Assembly: GCA_030918015.1 (NCBI GenBank)
Contig: JAUPTP010000156.1
Location: forward strand, 1 to 6,126
DNA from: Pseudomonadota bacterium
GTDB taxonomy: Bacteria > Pseudomonadota > Gammaproteobacteria > Burkholderiales > Burkholderiaceae_C
Length of the DNA: 6,126 nucleotides
Reading direction: 5' to 3'
Shown here: piece by piece, positions 1-5,927 of the stretch
Numbering within the stretch: position 1 is the stretch's first letter
How the letters are laid out: each line of letters begins with the position of its first letter
Notes under the pieces: generated by a model
Databases searched by the model: none
What the model was told of the DNA's origin: nothing
What the model saw: the letters and a program-made list of their open reading frames with translations, nothing else
Position numbers and translations under genes: made by a program

Positions 1-1151
1 TCGGCGCCGAGGGCCAGCTCTTCCGCACCAAGACCGGCGAGCTGTCGATCAAGGTCACCTCGATCCGCCTGCTGACCAAGGCGCTGCGCCCGCTGCCCGA
101 CAAGTTCCACGGCATGACCGACCAGGAACAGAAGTACCGCCAGCGCTATGTCGACCTGATCACCGACGACGCCGCGCGCGCGCGCTTCCGCGCCCGCTCC
201 AAGGCGGTCTCCAGCATCCGCGAGTTCATGATCGACAACGGCTTCCTCGAGGTCGAGACGCCGATGCTGCATCCGATCCCGGGCGGCGCCAACGCCAAGC
301 CGTTCATCACGCACCACAACGCGCTCGACCAGGAGATGTTCCTGCGCATCGCGCCGGAGCTGTATCTGAAGCGCCTGCTGGTGGGCGGCTTCGAGCGCGT
401 GTTCGAGATCAACCGCAACTTCCGCAACGAAGGCATCTCGGTCCGGCACAACCCGGAATTCACGATGATGGAGTTCTATGCGGCGTACTGGAACCATCAT
501 GACCTGATGGACTTCACCGAGAACCTGCTGCGCCAGGCGGCGATCGCCGCCACCGGCGCGGCCCGCGTGACCTACGCCGGCAAGGAGGTCCACCTCGACG
601 AGCCGTTCGCGCGCCTGTCGGTGCGCGACTCGCTGGTGGTGCACGCCGGCCTCTCGCAAGCCGAGGCCGACGACGCCGAGGCGGTCCACGCCAGGCTGAA
701 GTCGCTCGGCGAGGAGCCGCCCAAGCACTGGGGCCTGGCACAGCTGCAGTTCGGCCTGTTCGAGGCGGCGGTCGAGGAGAAGCTCTGGCAGCCGACCTTC
801 ATCATCGACTACCCGGTCGAGGTCTCGCCGCTGGCGCGCGCGTCGGACAGCAATCCGGCGATCACCGAGCGCTTCGAGCTCTTCATCACCGGCCGCGAGT
901 ATGGCAACGGTTTCTCCGAGCTGAACGACGCCGAGGACCAGGCCGCGCGCTTCCAGTCGCAGGTCGCCAACAAGGAAGCCGGTGACGACGAGGCGATGTA
1001 TTTTGATGCGGACTTCATCCGCGCGCTGGAATACGGCATGCCGCCGGCCGGCGGCTGCGGCATCGGCATCGATCGCCTGATCATGCTGCTGACCGACTCG
1101 CCCAGCATCCGCGACGTGATCCTGTTCCCGGCGCTGCGCCGCGAGGGCTGA
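1..1151 (+). CDS. lysS: Lysyl-tRNA synthetase, class II (5' end cut by window)
   Basis: Class II LysRS charges tRNA-Lys with lysine using ATP in the cytoplasm, normally as a homodimer. The first full codon is at position 3 and the frame is open to the TGA at 1149-1151, giving 382 visible residues; the family is usually about 500, so most of the N-terminal anticodon-binding OB domain lies outside the window. The visible start ([18 protein letters not shown], then [10 protein letters not shown]) is the end of that OB domain, so the ATG at 114 is internal and not the start. Class II motif 1 is near 222-270 (FLEVETPML). Motif 2 is at 390-480 ([15 protein letters not shown], catalytic Arg codon 423-425, then [11 protein letters not shown]). 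Motif 3 is at 1050-1110 ([10 protein letters not shown], Arg codon 1074-1076). The Cys in GGCGIG, where Leu or Glu is common, is a mild variation. No frameshift is seen and the C-terminus (LFPALR plus a few residues) is complete. Confidence 0.97.
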   Translation, partial: GAEGQLFRTKTGELSIKVTSIRLLTKALRPLPDKFHGMTDQEQKYRQRYVDLITDDAARARFRARSKAVSSIREFMIDNGFLEVETPMLHPIPGGANAKPFITHHNALDQEMFLRIAPELYLKRLLVGGFERVFEINRNFRNEGISVRHNPEFTMMEFYAAYWNHHDLMDFTENLLRQAAIAATGAARVTYAGKEVHLDEPFARLSVRDSLVVHAGLSQAEADDAEAVHARLKSLGEEPPKHWGLAQLQFGLFEAAVEEKLWQPTFIIDYPVEVSPLARASDSNPAITERFELFITGREYGNGFSELNDAEDQAARFQSQVANKEAGDDEAMYFDADFIRALEYGMPPAGGCGIGIDRLIMLLTDSPSIRDVILFPALRREG

Positions 1152-1170
1152 GTCGCGTGGACATCGGTCT

Positions 1171-1196
1171 GGTGCTGGCGCTGTTTCGCCAGCACC
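1171..1196 (+). terminator. Stem-loop after lysS, possible terminator
   Basis: A perfect 10-bp inverted repeat, GGTGCTGGCG / CGCCAGCACC, encloses the 6-base loop CTGTTT. It starts 20 bases after the lysS stop codon, where an intrinsic terminator would be expected. No T run follows the 3' arm, so it is not a canonical Rho-independent terminator; it could act with Rho or protect the mRNA 3' end. A second, weaker pairing (AGCCCGC 1219-1225 with GCGGGCT 1250-1256, 24-base loop) lies just downstream and also lacks a T run. Confidence 0.5.
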
Positions 1197-1374
1197 CGCT
1201 GACGGCGCCGGAGCGCTGAGCCCGCGGGCCGCTGCCGCTCGGCGCAGGGGCGGGCTGCCCAGGGTCGTGCGTGCTGCCCCCCCTGAACCTTGACCAGGGC
1301 GAATGATCACTTCGGCGCGCGTCTTCGGCGTGCCGATGCCTTCGTGCGCAAAGCCGTGGACGCTTTCAACGAAT

Positions 1375-1394
1375 ATCATTGACTGATCAATGAT
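1375..1394. repeat. Perfect 8-bp inverted repeat
   Basis: ATCATTGA and TCAATGAT pair perfectly around the 4-base loop CTGA. The short spacing and AT-rich arms could suit a dimeric regulator's operator or a weak RNA hairpin. No T run follows, so it does not look like a terminator. Confidence 0.5.
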
Positions 1395-1406
1395 TTGAGC
1401 GCATGG

Positions 1407-1433
1407 CATGAAATGCAATATTTGTGTTTCATG
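1407..1433. repeat. Perfect 7-bp inverted repeat, 13-base loop
   Basis: CATGAAA (1407-1413) and TTTCATG (1427-1433) are exact reverse complements, 12 bases after the inverted repeat at 1375-1394. The two dyads together fill most of the first AT-rich patch. The role is unknown; a binding site or small RNA stem are both possible. Confidence 0.4.
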
Positions 1434-1487
1434 AATAATTGGTGGCAAATACGGCTGCTGCTCTGAATCGCCTGTGTTTCCGGGTGT

Positions 1488-1513
1488 CCGGGTCTCGCCA
1501 GGAGAGGTGATTG
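1488..1513 (+). repeat. Leader motif, upstream copy
   Basis: CCGGGTCTCGCC (1488-1499) is identical to 1786-1797 and is likewise followed by a purine-rich Shine-Dalgarno-like run, here AGGAGAGG (1500-1507). A TTG at 1511-1513 lies 6 bases after the AGGAG core and opens a 60-codon frame ending at 1693, which has no recognisable family and is probably not a gene. TCTC (1493-1496) can pair with GAGA (1502-1505), which would mask the Shine-Dalgarno-like run. This may be a duplicated fragment of the leader of the gene at 1812. Confidence 0.45.
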
Positions 1514-1535
1514 GCGCCTTCCGTGGCTCTAATAT

Positions 1536-1573
1536 CCCGCTCCTGCGATCCGGACAGGATCGGAGGGAGCGGG
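1536..1573. repeat. Long interrupted stem-loop
   Basis: The outer arms CCCGCTCC (1536-1543) and GGAGCGGG (1566-1573) pair over 8 bp. The inner arms GATCC (1547-1551) and GGATC (1557-1561) pair over 5 bp around the loop GGACA, with a small 3-by-4 internal loop between stems. This is the largest predicted structure in the spacer. It is followed at 1583-1601 by a smaller stem (AGGAC / GTCCT). No T run follows, so termination is unlikely; a structured 5' leader or small RNA is possible. Confidence 0.5.
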
Positions 1574-1657
1574 CGAGCATGGAGGACAGGCCTGTGGTCC
1601 TGTTGCGAATGTTTCTCATGCCGGCGATTGAATATCTGGCGTGATGAATCGCATGAT

Positions 1658-1695
1658 TTGCAGTTTTTGACCTTGGAAAAAATAAATAATTGAAC
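1658..1695 (+). promoter_or_regulatory. AT-rich promoter-like patch
   Basis: TTGCAG (1658-1663) and TTGACC (1667-1672) resemble sigma-70 -35 elements, and AATAAT (1685-1690) matches five of six bases of a -10 box. None of the pairings gives a 16-18 base spacer (they are 21 and 12 bases), so this is only a candidate promoter region. It lies about 120 bases upstream of the oxidase-like gene and is the most AT-rich stretch in the window. TGGAA/TTCCA arms at about 1697-1715 form a further short dyad. Confidence 0.25.
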
Positions 1696-1785
1696 GTGGA
1701 ATTTTTGGATTTCCATCAGATACAAGGACATCGTGGCAGGTCACACTCGGCGCTGCTGCAACGGCGATCGGACAGGGCATGGGGC

Positions 1786-1811
1786 CCGGGTCTCGCCGAG
1801 GGAGAAGAATC
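1786..1811 (+). promoter_or_regulatory. Ribosome binding site with duplicated leader motif
   Basis: AGGGAGAA (1799-1806) is a good Shine-Dalgarno sequence a few bases before the ATG at 1812 and supports that start over an upstream in-frame ATG at 1779, which lacks one. The site is preceded by CCGGGTCTCGCC (1786-1797), the second copy of the motif at 1488. TCTC (1791-1794) can pair with GAGA (1802-1805), so the site could be partly occluded in the mRNA; that is inference. Confidence 0.6.
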
Positions 1812-2435
1812 ATGAGCACGGCCGCATCGGGATCCGAAGCCCGGCAGGCGCCGCAGGAAGAATTCGATGATCTGGGCGTCCTGGGCGAGCGCCTGTGGCG
1901 CGAGCTCGGGCGTGCCGCCCAGGACCGGCACCACGAATGGCGTCAGCCCGTGCTGGCCACCTTGTGCCCGGATGAGGGGCCGCAGGCCCGCACCGTGGTG
2001 CTGCGCGAGGTCGATGTGTCCTCCCGCATGCTGCTGATCTACACGGATGCCCGCTCGCCCAAGGTGGCGCAGCTGCAGGCCGACCCGCGTGCGAGTCTGG
2101 TGTGCTGGTCGCGCGCCACGGGGTGGCAGCTGCGTCTGGCGGGACGCATCGAGGTGCGCGCCGATGGCCTGGACGTGACCTCCCGCTGGGCGCTGATGCG
2201 CCACACCCGGTCGGCCCAGGACTACCTGTCTCCCCGGCCGCCGGGGGCGGTGGTCGATGCGGCCGAGCGTGCGCAGGTGACCCCGATCACCACGGTGGCG
2301 CCGCGCGCCCATTTCGCCGTGCTGCGCTTTCAGGTCGAGCGCATGGACTGGCTGGCGCTGGGGCCGGGCGGTCATCGTCGCGCCCGGTTCGAGGTGTCGG
2401 GCGCTGAGCTGCCCGGCCAGTGGTGTTGCCCCTGA
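1812..2435 (+). CDS. FMN-binding pyridoxamine 5'-phosphate oxidase family protein
   Basis: This 207-residue protein has the split-barrel FMN-binding fold of the PNPOx superfamily and looks closest to the PdxH-like (Alr4036-type) branch. Visible landmarks are QARTVVLREVD (58-68), LLIYTDARSPK (74-84, expected FMN phosphate contacts), P92-R-A-S-L-V-C-W99, WQLRLAGRIEV (105-115), a TRSAQDYLSP segment (132-141) matching the loop before the last strands of PdxH, and VERMDWLALG then HRRARFE (175-194). The C-terminal Arg-rich pyridoxal-phosphate-binding stretch of true PdxH is not obvious, so B6 oxidase activity is uncertain; other members of the superfamily use FMN or heme for different redox work. 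No signal peptide or membrane segment is seen, so it is probably cytoplasmic. The start at 1812 is set by its Shine-Dalgarno. It lies behind a 660-base low-GC spacer and 85 bases before the DUF3429 gene. Confidence 0.85.
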   Translation: MSTAASGSEARQAPQEEFDDLGVLGERLWRELGRAAQDRHHEWRQPVLATLCPDEGPQARTVVLREVDVSSRMLLIYTDARSPKVAQLQADPRASLVCWSRATGWQLRLAGRIEVRADGLDVTSRWALMRHTRSAQDYLSPRPPGAVVDAAERAQVTPITTVAPRAHFAVLRFQVERMDWLALGPGGHRRARFEVSGAELPGQWCCP

Positions 2436-2520
2436 GGCGGGGGAGGATGCAGGTCGGCGCCACAACGGCGACAATGGGGCGGTCCGAAAGCCCTGTCCGC
2501 GTCTGCCGAGATCCGTCGCC

Positions 2521-3009
2521 GTGTCCGCCTCGCCCCTGCATCCTGCCGATCCCCTGTCGTCGCGATCCATCCTGACGTCCACCGTGCCCGATGGGGTGGC
2601 CGTCCGCCTGGGGTATGCGGGGCTGATGCCCTTCGGCCTGGGGGCCTTGCTGTCGATGATCGTGCGTCCGGACGTGCAGCCGTATGTGCTGCTGTCGATG
2701 GCGGTCTACGCGGGCCTGGTCGTGTCCCTGCTGGGCGGGGTTCATGGGGCGCTGGCCATGATGCTGCTGGCCGTGCCGCACCGTCGCCTGTGGACCAGCG
2801 TGTCGCTGACGCTGCTGGCCTGGGTGTCGGTGATGATGCCGCCGGCGGCCGGGCTGGTGATCCAGGCGCTGCTGCTGATCGCCAGCTACCTGATCGACCG
2901 GCGGGTCTATCCGCTGGCCGGGCTCTCGAAATGGCTGACGCTGCGCTTCCGGCTGACCGTGATGGGCTCGCTGTGCTGTTTCCTCGCGGCGGCCCAGGCC
3001 CGGTCCTGA
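2521..3009 (+). CDS. DUF3429 family inner-membrane protein
   Basis: This 162-residue hydrophobic protein matches the style of DUF3429, a family of small bacterial membrane proteins of unknown function. Visible features are LGYAGLMPFGLGALL (30-44), a long hydrophobic stretch at 55-84 containing the family-like SLLGGVHGALAM, a hydrophobic run at 93-125 (LLAWVSVMMPPAAG, ending YLIDRR), then KWLTLRFRLTVMG (137-149) leading into a last helix. Four to five membrane segments are likely. The start is uncertain: GTG at 2521 has no clear Shine-Dalgarno and leaves a polar leader of about 25 residues, while the in-frame GTG at 2584 would give 141 residues and also lacks one. It begins 85 bases after the oxidase-like gene and ends 33 bases before the M61 peptidase, which suggests co-transcription with the latter. 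The family call comes from motif recall, not from a search. Confidence 0.8.
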   Translation: MSASPLHPADPLSSRSILTSTVPDGVAVRLGYAGLMPFGLGALLSMIVRPDVQPYVLLSMAVYAGLVVSLLGGVHGALAMMLLAVPHRRLWTSVSLTLLAWVSVMMPPAAGLVIQALLLIASYLIDRRVYPLAGLSKWLTLRFRLTVMGSLCCFLAAAQARS

Positions 3010-3042
3010 TCGACCTCTCTCCCCGCATCCGAACGGCCCTGC

Positions 3043-4782
3043 ATGATCCGACTTCATCTGGAGATCGACGATCTCCGCAGCCACCATTACCGCGTCACGA
3101 TGACGCTGCCGCACCCGGCTCCGCGCCAGCGCCTGTCGCTGCCGGCGTGGATTCCGGGCAGCTACCTGGTGCGCGAGTTCGCCCGCCATCTGAGCGAACT
3201 GAAGGCCAGCCAGGGCCGCCGCGAGGTGGCGCTGACGCAGATCGACAAGCACAGCTGGGAGGCCGACTGCAGCGGCCGCGGCGCGCTGACGCTGAGCTGG
3301 CGGGTCTACGCCTTCGACAACTCGGTGCGCTGCGCCTGGCTGGACGCGCAGCGCGGCTTCTTCAACGGCACCGGCGTCTTCCTGCGTGCCGAGGGCCGCG
3401 AGGCCGACGAGCACCGCGTGACGCTGGGCGCCCTGCCCGAGGGCTGGCAGGCGGCCACCGGCCTGCCCGAGGTGGCCCCGGGCGAATGGTCGGCGCCCGA
3501 CTACGACGCGCTGATCGACCATCCCTTCGAGCTGGGCGCCTTCTGGCGCGGCCGCTTCACCGCCTGCGGCACCGAGCATGAGTTCGTCGTCGCAGGCGCC
3601 CTGCCGGGCTTCGACGGCGAGCGCCTGCTGGCCGACACCAAGAAGATCTGCGAGGCGCAGATCCGCTTCTGGCACGGCCGCGACGACGGCTGCGACCCGC
3701 CGCCCTTCGAGCGCTATGTCTTCATGCTCAACGCCACCGACGACGGCTACGGTGGCCTGGAGCACCGCAACAGCACCGCGCTGATCTGCACCCGCCGCGA
3801 CCTGCCGCGCCGCGGCGACGCCAGCAGCTCCGACGGCTATGTCACGCTGCTCGGGCTGATCAGCCACGAGTATTTCCACACCTGGAACGTCAAGCGCCTG
3901 AAGCCGCGCGAGTTCGCCGCCTACGAGCTGCAGCGCGAGAACTACACGCGGCTGCTGTGGTTCTTCGAGGGCTTCACCAGCTACTACGACGACCTGTTCC
4001 TGGTGCGCACCGGCCTGATCGACGAGGCGCGCTATCTGCGCCTGGTCGCGCGCACTGCCAACCAGGTGCTGGGCACGCCGGGCCGGCGGGTGCAGAGCGC
4101 CGCGGCCGCCAGCTTCGACGCCTGGGTCAAGTACTACCGCCCGGACGAGAACAGCGCCAACGCCACCGTCAGCTACTACACCAAGGGCGCGCAGATCGCG
4201 CTGTGCCTGGACCTGACGCTGCGCGCGGCCGGGCGCGGCTCGCTCGACGAGGTGATGCGCGAGCTCTGGCGCGCCAGCGGCGGCGGCCCCATCGGCGAGG
4301 ACGACATCCTGGCCGCGCTGCGCCGGGTGGGCCGGCGCGACTTCGCGCCCGAGATCGCCGCTTGGGTGCACGGCACCGGCGATCTGCCGCTGGCCGAGCT
4401 GCTGCCCGCGCTGGGCGTCGACCTGCGCCGCGAGCGCCCGCTGCTGCAGCAGCGCCTGGGCGCGCGGCTCAACGAATCGGCCGCGGGGCTGAAGGTGCAG
4501 GCGGTGGTGGCCGGCGCCGCCGCCGAGGCCGCCGGCCTGTCGGCGGGCGACGAGATCCTGGCGCTGGGCGACTGGCGCGTCGTCAAGCCCGAGGACCTGA
4601 CGCTCTACGGCGCCTTCGAGCAGGCGCTGCCGCTGCTGGTGTCGCGCGACCGTCGCCTGATGCGGCTCACGCTGCCCGAGGTGCGCGAGGTCGACGGGGC
4701 CGTGTCGCTGGCGCTGCAGGGCAAGCCGGCGGCCGCGGTGCGCCGCCGCCGCGAGGCGTGGCTGACCCGCGCCGGGGCCTGA
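3043..4782 (+). CDS. M61 family metallopeptidase with PDZ domain
   Basis: M61 (glycyl aminopeptidase family) enzymes are zinc peptidases of the gluzincin type; the characterised Sphingomonas enzyme removes N-terminal Gly and Ala. This 579-residue protein has the usual order. An N-terminal beta domain (about 1-165) carries LPAWIPGSYLVREFARHL at 33-50. The catalytic domain has G237-G-L-E-H241, the counterpart of the GxMEN substrate loop of M1 enzymes, the zinc site H275-E-Y-F-H279 followed by TWNVKRLKP, the presumed third ligand E309 in FFEGFTSYYDDL, and SYYTKG at 377-382, where an active-site Tyr is expected. A PDZ domain at about 470-550 includes AEAAGLSAGDEILALG (494-509). All catalytic residues are present. 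The protein starts without a signal peptide (MIRLHLEIDDLRSHHYRV), so it is probably cytoplasmic. The ATG at 3043 has no strong Shine-Dalgarno but matches the family N-terminus. It lies between genes for two uncharacterised membrane proteins. Confidence 0.93.
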   Translation: MIRLHLEIDDLRSHHYRVTMTLPHPAPRQRLSLPAWIPGSYLVREFARHLSELKASQGRREVALTQIDKHSWEADCSGRGALTLSWRVYAFDNSVRCAWLDAQRGFFNGTGVFLRAEGREADEHRVTLGALPEGWQAATGLPEVAPGEWSAPDYDALIDHPFELGAFWRGRFTACGTEHEFVVAGALPGFDGERLLADTKKICEAQIRFWHGRDDGCDPPPFERYVFMLNATDDGYGGLEHRNSTALICTRRDLPRRGDASSSDGYVTLLGLISHEYFHTWNVKRLKPREFAAYELQRENYTRLLWFFEGFTSYYDDLFLVRTGLIDEARYLRLVARTANQVLGTPGRRVQSAAAASFDAWVKYYRPDENSANATVSYYTKGAQIALCLDLTLRAAGRGSLDEVMRELWRASGGGPIGEDDILAALRRVGRRDFAPEIAAWVHGTGDLPLAELLPALGVDLRRERPLLQQRLGARLNESAAGLKVQAVVAGAAAEAAGLSAGDEILALGDWRVVKPEDLTLYGAFEQALPLLVSRDRRLMRLTLPEVREVDGAVSLALQGKPAAAVRRRREAWLTRAGA

Positions 4783-5906
4783 GCCGCCGCCGGCTGCCGA
4801 TCGCGCTGGTCGCGCTCGGCGCGCTGGTGCTGCTGGGTCATGCCGGGCTGCTGGGCTGGCTGGGTGCGCGGCTGTCGCGGCCGGCCGAGCCGGCGATGGA
4901 GCGGCTGTCGGCGCTCTACACCCGCCAGCTGACCCAGAGCGCGCCGCCGGGTGCGGCATTCCCTCGCTCCGCGGCGGCCCCGAAGGTCGCGCGGCCACGC
5001 CAGGCCACTCCGGCGCGACCTCCGGTGGCCGAGGCGCCGTCCGCGCCGGCCTCCGCGGTCGTGCCCGATCCTGTCGAGGCCGCCGCGAGCGGTCCGGCGC
5101 CCGAGGCGGTGTCCGCGCCGGCGTCGCTGGCGGAGGCCTCGCCGCCACCGGTCATGGCCGAGGCTTCCGCGCCCGGCCCCGCCTTCGAGTGGCCCGCCTC
5201 GACCCGGCTGCGCTATGCGCTGACCGGCTGGTACCAGGGCGAGGTCCACGGCGAGGCCCAGGTCGAATGGCTGCGCCAGGGCGAGCGCTACCAGGTGCAT
5301 CTGGAGGTGGTGATCGGCCCGAGCCTGGCGCCGCTGATGTCGCGCCGCATGAGCAGCGAGGGCCGCATCACGCCCGAGGGCCTGCGCCCGCAGCGCTACG
5401 AGCAGGAAACCCGCCAGATCGTCGGCCGCGACCGGCGGGCGCAGATGCTCTTCGAGGACGACGGGGTGCTGCTGCCGGAGGGCCGGCGCATGCCCGCGCG
5501 CGCCGACGTGCAGGACAGCGCCAGCCAGTTCATCCAGATGGTGTGGCTGTTCGCCACCCGGCCCGAGCTGCGCCAGACCGGCACCCGCGTCGAGTTCGAC
5601 CTCGCGCTGCCGCACCGGGTGCGACGCTGGGTCTACGAGGTGGGAGAGAAGGTGCCGGTGCACACGCCGCTGGGCCCGATCGAGACGCTGCATGTGCGGC
5701 CGGTGCCGATCACCACCGCGCTGCCCGAGGCGGCGGCCGAGGCGGTGCGCCGGGGCGGCAGCCTGCTCAGCGCGCAGATCTGGTATGCGCCGACGCTGCA
5801 GATGCTGCCGGTGCGCATCCGCCTGGAGCAGGACGCCCAGACCTGGGTCGATCTGATGTTGTCTGAGGTGCCTCAGCAAGCGGGTTCGCCCGCGGCGAAA
5901 AAATAG
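4758..5906 (+). CDS. DUF3108 family protein, membrane-anchored with Pro/Ala linker
   Basis: The protein has about 382 residues when read from GTG 4758. The frame is open far upstream inside the M61 gene, but that part is a GC-driven shadow; the real product should begin near the M61 stop. GTG 4758 gives a basic start (ADPRRGLSRRR) followed by one membrane helix (LPIALVALGALVLLGHAGLL, about 13-32), as expected for an inner-membrane anchor. CTG 4779, which overlaps the M61 stop, is an alternative; neither has a good Shine-Dalgarno. After the helix comes a low-complexity Ala/Pro/Ser/Glu region (about 60-140, with SAPAS twice), probably spanning the periplasm. The C-terminal domain (about 143-370) reads FEWPASTRLRYALTGWYQGE, then AQVEWLRQGERYQVHLEV, RMSSEGRITPEGLRPQRYEQ and, near the end, AQIWYAPTLQMLPVRIRLEQD; this is the DUF3108 pattern, a predicted beta-rich periplasmic domain of unknown function. 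The overlap with the M61 gene suggests translational coupling. Confidence 0.82.
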   Translation: MADPRRGLSRRRLPIALVALGALVLLGHAGLLGWLGARLSRPAEPAMERLSALYTRQLTQSAPPGAAFPRSAAAPKVARPRQATPARPPVAEAPSAPASAVVPDPVEAAASGPAPEAVSAPASLAEASPPPVMAEASAPGPAFEWPASTRLRYALTGWYQGEVHGEAQVEWLRQGERYQVHLEVVIGPSLAPLMSRRMSSEGRITPEGLRPQRYEQETRQIVGRDRRAQMLFEDDGVLLPEGRRMPARADVQDSASQFIQMVWLFATRPELRQTGTRVEFDLALPHRVRRWVYEVGEKVPVHTPLGPIETLHVRPVPITTALPEAAAEAVRRGGSLLSAQIWYAPTLQMLPVRIRLEQDAQTWVDLMLSEVPQQAGSPAAKK

Positions 5907-5917
5907 CCGTCGCGCTC

Positions 5918-5923
5918 TATAGT
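5918..5923 (+). promoter_or_regulatory. Candidate -10 box before the crotonase gene
   Basis: TATAGT matches five of six bases of the sigma-70 -10 consensus and lies in the 74-base spacer before the enoyl-CoA hydratase gene, where a promoter would be expected. The bases 16-18 upstream (around 5894-5901, GCGAAAA) do not resemble TTGACA, so the promoter would be weak, activator-dependent or not real. Confidence 0.3.
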
Positions 5924-5927
5924 GCCG

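Larger units (their letters stand above)
1152..1811. other. Long intergenic region with low-GC patches
   Basis: No convincing protein gene lies in these 660 bases. By my count 1371-1480 is about 40% GC and 1601-1730 about 38%, far below the flanking genes. The region holds the post-lysS hairpin, inverted repeats at 1375-1394, 1407-1433, 1536-1573 and 1583-1601, a promoter-like AT-rich patch near 1658-1695, and two copies of a 12-base leader motif (1488-1499 and 1786-1797). A short open stretch in the frame of 1287-1382 reads like coding sequence (N-D-H-F-G-A-R-L-R-R and onward to a TGA) but lacks a start and has no family I recognise. Likely explanations are a long 5' regulatory region for the downstream oxidase-like gene, an unannotated RNA, or debris of transferred DNA; the sequence does not decide between them. 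Confidence 0.7.

Noticed and set aside
1157..1219. 20-codon GTG frame just after lysS
   Set aside because: It is too short to support, and most of it is the perfect hairpin at 1171-1196.
1511..1693. 60-codon frame with TTG start and a Shine-Dalgarno-like AGGAG 6 bases upstream
   Set aside because: It has no recognisable family, a large stem-loop lies within it, and its codon use is unlike the neighbours. The start signal is better explained as the duplicated leader motif; kept as a finding, not as a gene.
1416..1819. Minus-strand frames across the intergenic region (for example 1429-1731 and 1616-1819)
   Set aside because: No start signals, no recognisable domains and unlikely composition; the low GC here also gives no antisense coding bias.
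2447..2575. 42-codon ATG frame preceded directly by GGGAGG
   Set aside because: The purine run touches the ATG, leaving no proper spacing, and the frame overlaps the DUF3429 start in a different frame without any protein-like pattern.
3957..4757. Upstream part of the long + strand open frame that ends at 5906
   Set aside because: It overlaps the M61 catalytic and PDZ domains in another frame and reads as Arg/Ala/Gly-rich noise; only the part after about 4758 has protein-like sequence.
2287..5148. 953-codon open frame on the minus strand
   Set aside because: It runs antisense across parts of four well-supported + strand genes, and its translation is a low-complexity Arg/Ala/Pro/Gly/Gln mix typical of a GC-rich antisense shadow.
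5885..5906. TTCGCC/GGCGAA hairpin at the end of the DUF3108 gene as a terminator
   Set aside because: It lies inside the coding sequence and is followed by A residues, not T residues, on the transcribed strand.
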